DNA from: Paracoccus mutanolyticus
GTDB taxonomy: Bacteria; Pseudomonadota; Alphaproteobacteria; Rhodobacterales; Rhodobacteraceae
DNA: 64,000 nucleotides
Assembly: GCF_003285265.1 (NCBI RefSeq)
Contig: NZ_CP030239.1
Location: 2,277,501 to 2,341,500 of the forward strand
Direction: 5' to 3'
Positions 20,438 to 31,319 of the stretch are shown in pieces (position 1 is the first letter of the stretch; the number at the start of each line of letters is the position of its first letter). The position numbers were made by a program, and so were the translations under genes. Under the pieces are notes generated by a model. It did no database searches. It was not told the DNA's origin and was given only the letters and a program-made list of their open reading frames with translations.

Positions 20438-20726
20438 GGCAGCGCTACAAACAGCAGCAAGACCTTTGTCGCGGACACGACAATGAGGACGATGGTCGAG
20501 GAATGATTGTCTCGTAGTCAGTCTGCCAGGGTCGGGCCATGTAGGCTTCCAGGCAATACGAGATTGCATCCATACCAGTGGCGGCGGTCAGCCCGGTGGG
20601 CAGCCCACAGGCTAGCTCGGGGAGACAGCTAGTCGGGGTAGAAGCCGAGGAATGGCAGCATCAAGGCGAGTATGGACTTGCCCGGAAAATGTGGAGAGCA
20701 CCAACTGAGGAACCAGGAGGTGTTCT

Positions 20727-21325
20727 ATGGGAAACGGGAACAGACCGACGCCGGAGTTTCGGCGTGAAGCGGTGCGGCTGGCGCTGACGAGCGGGAGGAC
20801 GCGGCGGGAGGTTGCGGCGGATCTTGGCATCGGGCTCTCGACGCTGACACGGTGGCTGGGCCAAGATCGTGATGTCAGCGAGCCGAATGAGGCACCGGTA
20901 GATCTGCATGCCGAACTGAAGCGGCTGCGACGTGAGAATGCGGTTGCCCGACGCTGAGGCTGTTTCTTAGGAAAGCCGCGGCCTTCTTCGCGAAAGAGGG
21001 AAGTCGATGACCTTCGGCTTTATCGAAGCGGAGAAGGCCAGCTTCCCGATCAGCCGGATGTGTCGCGTCCTCGGGGTCAGTCAGAGCGGCTTCTTCGCCT
21101 GGCAGGACCGGCCGGCCTGTCGCCGCCAGTAACAGGACATGGTCTATCTGGCGCATATCCGCACGGCGTTCGCGCTGTCGAACGGCACCTATGGCAGTCC
21201 GCGTATGCACCGTGATCTCGTCGATGAGGGCCATGAGATCGGGCGGCATCGCACCGCACGGCTGATGCGCGAGAACCAGTTGATCGCGCGGCAAAAGCGG
21301 CGCTTCAAGCGCACGACGGAATTCG
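20727..21325 (+). mobile_element. IS3-family element, degenerate orfA and orfB
   Basis: orfA (20727-20957) begins with a purine-rich AGGAGGTG about 6 nt before the ATG and reads RPTPEFRREAVRLALTSGRT, a helix-turn-helix transposase subunit; it goes out of frame before the leucine-zipper end. orfB (from the ATG at 21007) has an in-frame TAA at 21130 and then continues YLAHIRTAFALSNGTYGSPR up to the KRRFKRTT segment, where it stops. The integrase catalytic core (DDE) is missing. Confidence 0.8.
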
Positions 21326-21334
21326 AGCGTGAAG

Positions 21335-21362
21335 AAATCTGTCCGGTGGACTGGACAGATTT
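21335..21362. repeat. 10-bp inverted repeat AAATCTGTCC / GGACAGATTT
   Basis: Perfect arms with an 8-nt centre, directly after the truncated IS3 orfB. The motif AAATCTGTCC recurs at 58018-58027, at the end of another IS3-type remnant, so it is probably an IS terminus, here in head-to-head form. Confidence 0.5.
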
Positions 21363-21772
21363 TAGCGAGAATGAACATGCTTGGCCGTCGACCCCAAGGG
21401 CCGGCCAAGGCTGAGAGCGGGACCGAGGCCGCGCCGCCACCCGCACCGCACTTTCGCGAATTCGGCGAAGGATCGTGACCGTCCTGTGCGGATCCGATCA
21501 GCGACGGATCGCCACCATCGAAATGCTTTGCGATGGTGGGAAGACAATGCAACTTTGAGGCATCCTTCCGGTGCGGGACGACAGTGCATCTCTTGCAAAA
21601 ATCTCGTAACTGCCATCCGTCTTGCACCATCCATGCCTGCGGGCGACGGATTACTTCATCGGCCGTTGCCTTGATCCGGCAAGGCCGTGGTCGATGAATG
21701 CCTCCATCGCCGTAACGGCGGTTTCGTCATTGTATTCGACGGCCGGTCGTTGGCCGTGTCTGCGCGATATGG
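21363..21772. other. No gene recognised
   Basis: Short open frames only; no motif or ribosome-binding site stood out. Confidence 0.35.
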
Positions 21773-22036
21773 CTATGCGTGCCAGGTCACCTCGGAACCG
21801 CCGTCGCGCGGCGCGACCGTGATGTCGTTGGTGTAGAAGCTGGCTGGAGACACTGTAAAAGCCTCCTCGATCCAGACCATCGGCTGTGCTCGTGATCGTG
21901 CGTCGATCCTGTCGGCCGTCAGCACAAGGTCGCCCTCGTTGATCTGGTACATCTCGCCGTTAACGGTGGTATCGGCCCCCTCGCCCTGCATGATGAAGCG
22001 TAGCGCCGAGGCCATTGCGGCGCCGTCGGCGATCAC
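21773..22036 (-). pseudogene. Chimeric remnant: gentisate-dioxygenase-like cupin plus second fragment
   Basis: MASALRFIMQGEGADTTVNG then EMYQINEGDLVLT is the first cupin of gentisate 1,2-dioxygenase-type enzymes. After DRIDA the match ends, and FYTNDITVAPRDGGSEVTW looks like the end of a different (SRPBCC-like) protein, read in the same frame. Confidence 0.55.
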
Positions 22037-22099
22037 CGCGCAGACCTTATCGGGCGACGCCGCGACCTGGACCAGCTTGGCAGATGCTGCGGCGTCGGG

Positions 22100-23508
22100 C
22101 CGAGGGCACCGTCGCCGCCAGCTTTCACCGCCACGGCATGAAAAGCGCCGTCATTCCAGCGGATTGAACCGGCGGCGGGCCGGCGGGCCGGTTCAGCCCC
22201 GGCTTAGCGCCGCCATCAGGATCAGTGCCAGCGCCACGGTGATGCCGCCGCCGATGCGGGTCGCGACCGCTGTGCAAAGGGCCGCATCAGCCGGCGTCGC
22301 CAGGCCGACAGGATGGTCAAAACCCTTGCCGCGCCGGCCGTCCTCCTGCCCGATAATTGCGCGGAACCCCTTGCAGGTGTGCACCGCCTTGACCTTTCGC
22401 CTTGTCCATAAGGCCGCCCGTCGCAGCCGGGGCGCGATTCCGCGTCCGCCGGCGGCTTGCCAGCGTCCGGCGCGTGCTGCATCCTGCCTTTCCCGACTGT
22501 CCCGGCGCCGAGATCTGGGCGCGCGAGGCGCACGCCGGCGCGCCCGGCACCTTCGGCGTCGAGGCTGTCGCCGATGCCAATTCGGTCGCAAGCCCGTCAT
22601 CCATGACGGCGCCGGGGTCCTCTTGCCCGTCGGAAAAGATCTGCGGCGCCCAAGGTCAGCGCGGAAAGCCGGCGAAATCGCCCTGAACGACGCGCGACCC
22701 CGGATCGATCAAGCTGACCGAGGCCTGGGCCAGCGCGGCATAGTCGCGCAGATTTCACCGGCTCAGCAGAGTCACGCTGCGGCATTCGGCGGAGAATGGC
22801 ATGGGCCCGGTCTGATACCCGATCATGCGATCCAGCGCGTCGCTCAGGGCGCCTGTGACTGGCCGTGCAGGTCGCGACGTTCATTGAACGGGCAGGTCCA
22901 TCACAACCAGCCGCCGGCAGATCCAGGCGGCCGGGAACCGCGGACCATGCAGCTGCCATCGCCAGCAGGCGGCGGCACCGGGCAGGACAGGCGGTTCATG
23001 GCGCGCCCCGCGGCGCCGGACAGGTCGGACCACGCCGATCGGCGGCGACCTCGGCGATCTTCCAGGCCAGTTGCCCCTCGCGCGGCAGGTCGCGGACGGA
23101 TTTGTAGGTCCGCAGCTCATGCGTGATCATTGCCGGGCAGCGCGCGCCCGCGTCGCGATAGGCGGCCTTGGCCAGGCGACCTGCGTCGCGCATCTGCGCG
23201 GGGCATCCAGCCCAAGGCAGCGCGCATCCGGGCGTTGCCGAGGCATAATGGTCTGGAGATCAGGGCGTGGGCACGCCGGTCATGGCGAGGGCTGAGCATC
23301 AGCAGCCGGATGCTGGCAGGCCGTAAGGTCCGCGGGCCGAAAAGGGTGGGGGTCGGCGCCCGCGCGGGGATCCCGGTCGGTGCCGGCGGCCAGGCTGCGG
23401 CGGTGCGATCGTCGCGCTGCTGACCGCCCAGGGCAAGCGCGCCGCCGACCAGGCCGCACCGGCCGCCAGCACCCAACGCACCACCAGGGCGAATGCCGCG
23501 CGCCTCAT
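22100..23508 (-). pseudogene. mxaK/mxaL-like end of the decayed mxa cluster
   Basis: ATG near 23508 starts MRRAAFALVVRWVLAAGA, a membrane anchor as expected for MxaK, directly after the MxaC-like gene. Readable scraps follow in changing frames (GGALALGGQQRDD; DPGSRVVQGDFAG; FPALTLGAADLFRRA). Assignment rests on position in the canonical order more than on sequence. Confidence 0.35.
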
Positions 23509-23559
23509 CGCGTCACCAGCAAAGGCGCGGGGCGGCGGGCCGACCACGGCCGTTCCAGC

Positions 23560-24490
23560 CTCGCGCGGCGGTCAGGCCGAAGGCGCACAGCGCAGCCGTC
23601 AGCCGCGAGCCGGCCCGTCCGCGGCGCGGCACCGGGCGGCGGGTCAGGATGGGACGCGATTCCATACGCCCGATCTCGGCCACCGCCTCGGCGACGGCGT
23701 TGGGACTGTCGGCCTCCAAGGTGTGATAGGGCAGCGCCAGGTTTGCAGGAAAGCGTGCAGGCGCCGATCGACTGATTTGCGATATCGCACGCCATTCGGT
23801 TTTGCGACGAAAAATTCGTTGCTCGCTTGATCATAGCGTATCCTCATACCACTATCCGCCGTCGCGCGGCCAGGGGCAGCGTGACCAGCATCAGGCGAGA
23901 TCACCGCCGCGCCATCGCTGACCATGCAGCCCGCACGCAAGCCGCTGCCGATTCCTGCGCAGCGACCCCCATCGCCAGCACCAGCCCACGCCCGACATCG
24001 GTCTGCGACAGGCCAGGCTCGGCCAGGTCGGCGACGGCGGCGGCGATGGCGCTGCGGCTGTCCGTCATCGGCAAGACCAGCATCGGGCGGTGGAAATGGC
24101 GGAGCTGCCGATGCGTTCGTCGGGGCGGGCGGCGATGAAGCCATCAGGATGCGCGCGCCGCGCAGGCCTGGCTGTCCTGCCCACCCGTGGGCGAGCGTCC
24201 GGCAAAGGTGTCGTCCATGCTGGACGAGCGGCGATCAGCAGCATCAGGTGCTGCCGATGCCGCGATGCGCGACCGTGCCGCCGCGCAGCCAAGGCTGCGC
24301 CAGCCCAAGCACCATCGCGGCAAGGCCCAGCACCCCCATGCGGTCAGGCCGATGTCGATGGCGCGCGAGGCTCGTCCGCCGGCCGCAGATCCAGCCGCGG
24401 CACGGCCGAGGACCGCAGCCAGCGCAGCAGCAGCGGCAGGACCGCCAGTGGCAGCAGCGCCAGCGCCCAAGGCTGGGTCAGGCCGATCAT
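23560..24490 (-). pseudogene. mxaC: MxaC-like VWA-domain protein, frameshifted
   Basis: Starts MIGLTQPWALALLPLAVLPL (membrane anchor of VWA/BatA-type proteins). The MIDAS motif appears as LIDRSSSMDD, then PTGGQD, LVLPMTDSRSAIAAAVADLA, GLSQTDVGRGLVLAMGV, and the C-terminal EADSPNAVAEAVAEIGRMES. Several frame changes and one foreign patch near 23760-23840 (NEFFVAKPNGVRYRKSV) break it. MxaC helps mature the calcium-dependent methanol dehydrogenase. Confidence 0.6.
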
Positions 24491-24599
24491 CGCCGCCCCC
24501 GCTCGAGGCCGCGATCGGGCTACGACCCCGTTCCGTCTCTCTTGAACGCCCAAGCCAAAGAGAATGCTGATGATCCACATCACCCTGCCTGACGGCGCC

Positions 24600-25190
24600 A
24601 TGAAAGACTTCGCAAAGGCGTCAGGCGGCGCCGATCGGCACCCGGCCAGAAGGCCGCGGCGATGGCGCGGTGCAGGGCGCGGCGAGCCTGCGGCTCGGGC
24701 AGGCGGCGGAACTGCGGGCCGCGCGAGTAAAGGGACGAGCGGGGCGGGCGTACGGAAATCAGCCCTGATGCCACGCCAGCGCCAGCAGCCCAGCGACTAG
24801 CGCCACCGTCGTGGCCACCAGCGCGCCGCGCCGGGCCGGTGTCGATCACGTGATTGGGCGGGTCGGGCTGCACCTGGTCAGGGTCACGGCCAAGGCATGG
24901 GCCGGATCGGCGAGACCATCGCGCGCACCTGGCAACTGGCGGAACACATGCGCAACCTGCGCGGCAGTCTGGACGAGGATCGCGGCACCGGCGCTGATAA
25001 CTTCCGCGCGGAATCGAAGTTCAGATACCGCAGGGCCTGGCGTGTCGGGGTTCCCATCGTCGCCGTCGGGTCACGTCGCGCAGGTCCGTCCGGTAATCCA
25101 CCGGCGCGGTCGCGGCAGCGAGGCCGGGTCCAGCGCAGCGCCGGGCGGCAGGGTGATCTGGCACGCGCTGCACCAGTTCTTCAGCCCAGC
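24600..25190 (-). pseudogene. mxaA: MxaA-like protein, frameshifted
   Basis: Segments NWCSACQITLPPGAALDPAS, DYRTDLRDV and DGDDGNPDTPG followed by a membrane helix (VALVAGLLALAWHQG) and RRALHRAIAAA match what is expected of MxaA. It lies between the MxaS-like and MxaC-like remnants, as in the canonical cluster. Confidence 0.5.
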
Positions 25191-25483
25191 CACCTGCCAT
25201 GGCCGGCGGGGCGTCGACGCGATGTCCTCGCCGCCGCGGCCTGCGGAGCATGGACGGCAGCAGCCATTTCATATGCGGCGCCTCGTCCAGCCGCGCGGCC
25301 AGGTCGGCCACATCGATGCTGTCGGCGACTCGACCGGCGCAGCCCATGTTCGGCGAATACCCCGCGCAGCGCGGCGCGGCCCGCGCGCGCGGCGGCCACC
25401 TGGCGCGCGGCCCTCGCGGCGTGGCGCAGGCGGCGGCCATGCGCGCGAAGCCGCGGTCCAGGTCGTCGATCAGCTCATCGGGG
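25191..25483 (-). other. Unassigned patch between mxaS- and mxaA-like remnants
   Basis: Reads DELIDDLDRGFARMAAACAT and later DSIDVADLAARLDEAPHMKW in one minus frame. Not part of any mxa protein I know, so it is likely a foreign patch. Confidence 0.35.
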
Positions 25484-26340
25484 TTTTCCAGCCCGACGAT
25501 CGCGCAGCCAGACCGGCAGCACCGGGCGCGGCCGCAGGCTAGCCAGCAGGTCGGCCACTTCCGATGGCGCCGATCGAGATCCGCGATCAGACAACCAGGC
25601 CGAGCTGCGGCAGGCGGCGGCGGCGGCCAGCAGCGCGCCGACGCCTTGTCTCTGCGGTGGCCTGCCGTCCAAGACTGCCAGCAGTTCTGCGCCGCCTCCG
25701 GCCGCGCGCAGCGCCTTGGCCTGTTCCAGGATGCCGCGGCGGCCTCCTGGCCCAGGCCGCGTCCTCGCCTTGCGGCCTGGACAACCCGCCACCAGGAGCC
25801 GCGCCAGTCCTACCCGGTCGGCGCCGGCTCCCGCCGCCAGCGAGGCCGAGGCAGCCAGCAGCACATGCAGCCGCGAATCGGTGCGGGTCTGAAAGCGGCG
25901 GACGCTGAGTGTGCCGAACGGATCGGTCACAGCCGGCGCGGGTCAGCCGGCCGGGTCGGGATGGGCCGCAGCGGCGCCACGCCGGCGAGGCTGTCGCCGG
26001 TGCGCCGCGGATCCGGCCGGACCTGCGCGCCCGTGCAGCCCCTGCACGCACGGGATCAGCCGCCAAGCCAGCGCGTCGAACAGCGCCAGATCGACGCCCG
26101 GGCGCCTGCCGCGTGCTGCGGCCGGCGTCAAAGGCCGCCTCGATCAGGCTTGGCCGCGTCTCGCGGCGCGGCGGGCGCGGCGCTGCGCTCGAAATTCGGC
26201 ATGCCCTCCAGCCGGACCATCATCAGCGCCGTCCTCGAAGCATCGGTCCGCCTCGGCCCAGGCGGGGCACGCCGGCGCGGACCAGATAGGCCTCGGCCGG
26301 GCTGACCCCACCCCGTTCCAGCCGGGCGGTGTCGGCATCG
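25484..26340 (-). pseudogene. mxaS: MxaS-like DUF58 protein, broken
   Basis: RRFQTRTDSRLHVLLAASAS (the DUF58 Asp/Ser region), GADRVGLARLLVAG, and the C-terminal EVADLLASLRPRPVLPVWLR. It follows the MoxR-type ATPase remnant in transcription order, as in mxaRSACKL. The N-terminal 150 codons are scrambled. Confidence 0.5.
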
Positions 26341-26364
26341 GGCACCGCAGCCGCGACCAGTCGC

Positions 26365-26490
26365 GACCGCATCGGGATGATCCAGCACATAGCGTGCCGC
26401 CCGCTGCAATTGCCGGGGCATGGTATCGAACGCCCCGATCAGCTCGCGTCGCGTAAATCCTGAGACATCTGTTTCAAATCCCTGGTGCAT
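26365..26490 (-). pseudogene. MurR/RpiR-family regulator, N-terminal patch
   Basis: DVSGFTRRELIGAFDTMPRQ then LQRAARYVLDHPDAV is the start of the RpiR helix-turn-helix domain. It is inserted between mxaR- and mxaS-like remnants where no regulator belongs. Confidence 0.75.
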
Positions 26491-26519
26491 ATGCGCGCAT
26501 GATCGACAGGGCAGGGGAC

Positions 26520-26942
26520 GCGCAATTGCGGGTCGTCGGTCGCATCCACCGCGATCGCCATCAAAAAGCGGTCGCAGGCGGCGGCGGGCAGCCACAGGTC
26601 GCGCGCCTCGGATCTGGGCGCGGTCGGCAGGGCGCAGGTGCGTGGAAATGCCATTCGCGGCGGACCGCGGTCAGGCTGGCCTCGGCCATCGGCGGAGCAG
26701 CATCGCATGGAACTGCGGCCGGCGCGGTTGATCTCCTTGAAGATGAACAGCGCGGTTGCTCGCCCTGTTCCAGCACCGCGCCCGCCCGATCGGCGGGCGG
26801 CCGTCCTGGCTAGGGGCGGCTGACCAGGATCGGTCGGCGCCGTCCACGTGCCCTCGATGCGCGCATCCGGGCCGCCAAGCGCGCGGGCCATGCGCGCATA
26901 GGTCGTCTTCGAGCCCGTGAACGACAGCAGCACATGGCCCCG
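26520..26942 (-). pseudogene. mxaR: MxaR (MoxR-type AAA+ ATPase), damaged
   Basis: GHVLLSFTGSKTTYARMARA carries a degraded Walker A (family consensus GxxGxGKT), then LGGPDARIEGT. The Walker B region reads ALFIFKEINRAG, and the next part is recoverable only in another frame ([20 protein letters not shown]). The start of the gene is replaced by other DNA. MoxR ATPases act as chaperones for metal insertion. Confidence 0.65.
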
Positions 26943-27262
26943 GCACAGCGCGAGTTCGGCAGCAGCGCATGGTCCGGGCCTGCGCCAGAACTGCGCCGGC
27001 AGGGCGGCTCGGCTTCGGTCAGGCGCACGCCCTGCGGACACGGAGAACAGCGGCGTTCCGAAGCCCTGCTCCAGGATCTGCATCTGCCGCGCAGCGCTGG
27101 CGGGTGATGCTTTGGCTGGCGGAGCCTTCGAGGTGTCGACGATCACCGTATGGTCGTCGGGCGTCGTCACCTCGAACGTGCCGGTCGGGCCAGGTTCAGT
27201 CGCGCCATTCCGTGCGGCGACCATGACGGCCAGCGATCGCCTTGCTTGGACGTCGGCCGCGC

Positions 27263-27400
27263 GTCCTCGAAGGCCTGCGAGCCCTTGACCAGGCCGAGAA
27301 GGCCGCCCTTTTGCCAGCCGACGCGCAGCGCCTTGGCGGGGGCAGCCCGCACCAGCGCCGGGGTGGCCAGCGTCGCCAGGGCGGCAAGCGCCAGGGCCGG
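27263..27400 (-). pseudogene. SsuA-like sulfonate-binding protein, N-terminal patch
   Basis: LALAALATLATPALVRAAP (signal peptide) then KALRVGWQKGGLLGLVKGS, the start of aliphatic-sulfonate periplasmic binding proteins. It is attached in another frame to the signal peptide of the preceding gene start. Confidence 0.65.
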
Positions 27401-27485
27401 TGAACTCCAGGTTCTGCGCCGCTGCGGGTGCTGCGAGGCCCATGAGAATGGCCAGGGCGGCCAAACGTGTCTTGACGGTCTTCAT
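27400..27485 (-). pseudogene. Signal peptide start, probably mxaI
   Basis: MKTVKTRLAALAILMGLAAP AAAQ with a GAGAGGACT ribosome-binding site. It follows a reading frame ending DPKDVYLEFWQRKNSLHGE and a stop, likely the end of the preceding cluster gene. Its place before mxaR matches mxaI, the small methanol dehydrogenase subunit, but the mature part is gone. The 348-codon open frame that continues from here is a chimera. Confidence 0.45.
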
Positions 27486-27714
27486 TGTAGTCCTCTCTGC
27501 TGGTTATTCGCCGTGAAGGCTGTTCTTGCGCTGCCAGAACTCGAGGTAGACGTCCTTGGGGTCGCGCGGCTTGTCCATCTGGAGAGTCTTTCCCGTTTCA
27601 CGCTGCTGCAATCAGTCTCAGAGCGTTTGGGTAGCTGGATGCATCTTAGCGCCAATCAAGCGAGGGTTTCACCAACGAAATCAACAGCCTTGCGCGGTGT
27701 CATTGTCGATCGAC

Positions 27715-27880
27715 GACGAGGAGTTCAGCCCCGGCCCGGACCTCGACCCGGATGGTGGACCTGGCAGCCCGAGCACATGCCGCGTAAGATCCTCGGCCTC
27801 GGCCATGATGGCCGGGTCCTCGCATAAAGACCTCGCCGGTGTCGAGGAAATGCATGACCGCCTCGGTATCGCGGCCCTCC
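27715..27880 (-). pseudogene. mxaG: MxaG-like cytochrome cL fragment
   Basis: GRDTEAVMHFLDTGEVFMR, then in the next frame DPAIMAEAEDLTRHVLGLPG, SGSRSGPGLN, corresponding to the part of cytochrome cL around the haem site. The CxxCH motif itself is lost. It lies between mxaF- and mxaI-like remnants as expected. Confidence 0.5.
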
Positions 27881-28396
27881 TCCAAAGCAGCGCAAAGCAC
27901 AAGAGCTTCCGTCGAAGGTGATACAGCAACTGCTGGGGCCCCGATGCCAATCCCGAGGCCCAGGGCGGCCAGCAGGGCTAGGTCATTGGCATCGCCATTC
28001 GGGTTTTCTGCAACTGAGCGGCGGGACAGGAATGCCTTCCTGCTTCGGATGGCGTCGATCTTGATCGCGGCCGGCGTCCAAGGCCATCTGGATGGCTCGA
28101 CCACTCGGGACGGGTCCTGGCGATGCCGACCTCGTGGCTGTATCGCTGACGGGTTGATGACGCCGTCGGGAAAGCCGGCCCGTTGGCCGCGCATCCGCGC
28201 CGTGGTTCGGGATATAGCGTGCGGCCTCGCGCCCATAAGACGATGGCCAGGTCGGCGGTCCCGGCAGAAACCTCAGACACCACCCTGCCCGCAGGCATCC
28301 GGTCGGGCATGTTTGCGCGAGGTAGTATTCCCGTCAGGAGGGTCATACGATAAGGTAGTATGTCATAGGGCGGAGGGCTAGATTAAAGAAGACGGT
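27881..28396. other. Unassigned
   Basis: Minus strand contains LALLAALGLGIGIGAPAVAV and GFPDGVINPSAIQP, plausible protein segments from unknown parents; no intact gene. Confidence 0.3.
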
Positions 28397-28507
28397 TGAT
28401 CCGCCGCCGATGGTGCTGAAGAACAGGAAGCCGTCCTGGTCGATGTGATGGACGATGAAGCCCACTTCGTCCATGTGGCCCGCATAGCCGATGCGGCATA
28501 GGGCGTG
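28397..28507 (-). pseudogene. M42 aminopeptidase fragment
   Basis: GYAGHMDEVGFIVHHIDQDG then FLFFSTIGG matches the metal-binding AHxDE...G region of M42 (FrvX/TET) peptidases. Only about 35 codons survive. Confidence 0.75.
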
Positions 28508-29298
28508 GGGCGCAAAGAACGACAGTGGCCGCATCACGCCGCAGCACGTCGCACAGGTTCTTTTCCATGCCATCGCGGACCAGATGCAGCGGATCGAGAT
28601 CACACCAGGTCCAGTCGGGCGCCCAGGTCGACCGCCAGGACCTTGGCGATCTCGTTCGAAAACCGGCGCACGCCCCGGAATACGGCCAGATGTTCGTCGA
28701 TCGCAGACCCCGCTGGGACGAGATGTTGATCATCGCGGACCCGATAGACAGGCTGCGCCAATCACCGCGAAGGTGGTGGTGCACATCATCGGAGGGGGTT
28801 CACCAAAATGACAACGACATATCGCTATACGGCCCGCCGGAAAGGCAATGGATCGGTCATCCACACCGGCACGATCGCCAAGATCTCGCGACCGAAAGGA
28901 GCATGGGCGGCCATCGGCACATCCATGACGCCGCCGCCCATCTGAAGAGCTCGGCCACGCAGGAATTGTGGCTGCAGCCCAGAGCGCGGTATCGTCACCC
29001 GGTCAAAGACCGCCTACGCCCGGCCAGCCGCCAACGCCGTACATGAGAACATACGCGCCCGTCATGCTAGAGCGCCTCGCACCGGCCTCGACCAGCCCGC
29101 GCACGGTTTCAAGCCCGCGCTGAAGCGCCGTGTCGCTGTCGCCCGTCTTATGAATCTGTCCAGCGTGCCGTAGAAGTCAGCCCGCCGGCGGTCTCCATGG
29201 TGCCGCCCCACCGCCAAGCGCCCGATTTTATTCCCATAAGGGCGGCCGCTTCAGGGCAAGGCCTTGATCTGGCAATGCGCGCGTTCTTGCAAGGAAGA
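28508..29298. other. No gene recognised
   Basis: Mixed short frames. mxaJ would be expected between mxaF and mxaG in the canonical cluster, but nothing recognisable as MxaJ was found. Confidence 0.35.
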
Positions 29299-29339
29299 TC
29301 AGCCGAATGCATTGTGAAACGTCATGTCCGAATCGAGCG

Positions 29340-30181
29340 TCACCATCAAGGGCCAGAACGGCTCCCAACCATGCAGATGTCGTTGATGCCAGAGAAGGTC
29401 TTGCGTTGGGTCGTAGCTGTCGTGACCCAGGTTGTGATAGCCCATGGCCGAGGGGTGTTCTCGCGGTGGCGCTTGGCCATGCGGGTGCCGATCACGGTCA
29501 GCACGATGCCCAGCACCGTCGCGGCCCCCATCCAGACATGCGCCGGATCGGCGGCCGGGACGGCGAAGGACAGGCCGCGGTTGCTGACGAAGCCCAGGCC
29601 GAACAGCTCGACCGTTGCGGTCGGAGTGGGAAGACTCGGTTTCCTGCTCGATGTCGATCAGCAGCGACAGCATCATCGCGCTCACGCCCGCCCAGTCCCA
29701 TTCGTCTGTGACGTATACTGGTAATGGCCGACGATCTTGCCGGAATCGGGGTCCATGGCGATGGCCGATGCGACATAGAGGTTGTCGCCCGGCCGCTGGT
29801 CGCCCAGCCACGGCGAGCCGTTGCCGACCCCCCAATAAAGCCTGCGCGCCTCGGGGTCGTAGTTGCCCGGCACCCACATGCTGCCGCCGCCGTATTTCCA
29901 GGCGTCCCCTCGCACGTATCGGGCCCGGATTGTCCTTGAGCCAGAAGAACGCGCGCGGATCGCCATCGGCAATCGCGTCGATCTCGCCGCGCTCGGCGGC
30001 GATTTCCAGCACATCGGTGGAGAAGGCGCGCCATTTCACCTCGGTCTCGCGTCATGGCGGTCACATAGCGCGCACGCCCATCTCGGCGCACGAGGAGCCG
30101 CCCAGCACCATGTCCTTGATGACCGGCCGCGATGGTCAGGGTCGAGCCGACCTTGATGTCGGAATTTTCCATGATCCAGCG
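29340..30181 (-). pseudogene. mxaF: mxaF, methanol dehydrogenase large subunit, with a foreign patch
   Basis: Collinear segments of the PQQ methanol dehydrogenase: RWIMENSDIKVGSTLTIA, MKWRAFSTD, NPGP...GDAWKYGGGSMW, RRLYWGVGNGSPWLGDQRPG, KIVGHYQYT then NEWDWAGVSAMML, SDRNG, and PSAMGYHN, GHDSYDP, WEPF. Frames change several times. Around residues 300-380 a transporter piece (29452-29610) replaces native sequence. Type I enzymes oxidise methanol in the periplasm with PQQ and Ca2+. Not functional. Confidence 0.75.
29452..29610 (-). pseudogene. AapQ-like amino-acid ABC permease patch inside mxaF
   Basis: FGLGFVSNRGLSFAVPAADP then AHVWMGAATVLGIVLTVIGT and RMAKRHREN matches the periplasmic loop and second helix of general L-amino-acid permease AapQ. 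It joins directly to the mxaF segment PSAMGYHN. Confidence 0.6.
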
Positions 30182-31319
30182 TGTCTCGCCGGCTCGGCAT
30201 CCATGCGCCGATATGGCCACCAACTCGGCTCGGAAGTCAGCGGCTAGATGGTCGTGACCGGCTAGGCGAAGACCATATGCTCAGATAGGACGAAGGCCAC
30301 CGTCCGGGGAAAAAGCCAAGGATGATCGGTGGGCCGCCGATGACCTCCAGCAGTTCGGAGACGAGCGGCAAAGCCGAGGGCGGGAACGGGGCTACAACCC
30401 CCCGTCTGCTGCGCCACCTGTGCTGCGCCACCTGCCCCGCCAGCAGCCGGTCGAGTACGAAGCTTCAGGCCTGAAGCCTGTCGACGAGACGCGCTTGGTC
30501 ATTTTCTATCCAGCAACCTGGCTCGCTCTTGTTTGCGCCACCCGATCGTCCGCTCAAGCCCTTGAACAGCCTCAACCAGCTTGTCGCGAGATACTTCAAT
30601 CTGTGTTGGATGGGACTTCCATTCCTCGTGGCTTAAATTGGTATTTGATACAATTGCCCCGAGGTGAAGATCCTTTATCTGGAGCACGCCGCGCTCAGCT
30701 TCGTCCGCACCGGCCGGCGGCGTCTGGCCGTCGGCGATCCATCTGCGGCTCGGGCCTCTACTCCCTCGGGTGCCGCCTTGTCATTAGGCATCCAGGGGCG
30801 GGCCTTGTCTGCGGGGTCTGCTTCAAAGTTTGCAGGGGCTTTCCATATGTTATCCAGGAACTGCCCCTCATGCCGGGCTGCCGGGCCGACCTATGTCGTG
30901 GCCGTCGCGGTTGTGCCATGCCGTTGGCGTGTCTTGTCCTTGTCGCTGTAGCTGACGCCGGCGCCACAGGGCGAACGCGTCATGATGCCCGACCCGATTT
31001 CGCCCTGTCGTCCCCCGGCGCGGATACGCTGCAACCGCAGCAGCGGCACAGACGGGTGCACGGGAAAGGTCACGATCCCGCCACCTGGCAGGACAGTGCC
31101 GCGGTGTGGCTCCCCAGAGTTGCCAATCAGGAGGCTGATGCATCCTGGGGCAGGATGGACGGCCTCATGACATGAATGGGAGCTACTTTCCGCCGCCGAT
31201 CATGGCTTCTCGTGGAGAGGTCTGACCACCTTCTTCGGAAAGCCCGCGCATGATCGCCAATCGCGTCCTGCAATTGCGGCGGGAATATCCGGACGGTCGC
31301 AAACCGCGCTGTGCCACGT
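30182..31319. other. Unassigned stretch
   Basis: One plausible reading frame (minus 30499-30687, HLGAIVSNTNLSHEEWKSHP) is AT-richer and free of stops but starts at GTG without a clear ribosome-binding site. Nothing else is recognisable. Confidence 0.35.
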
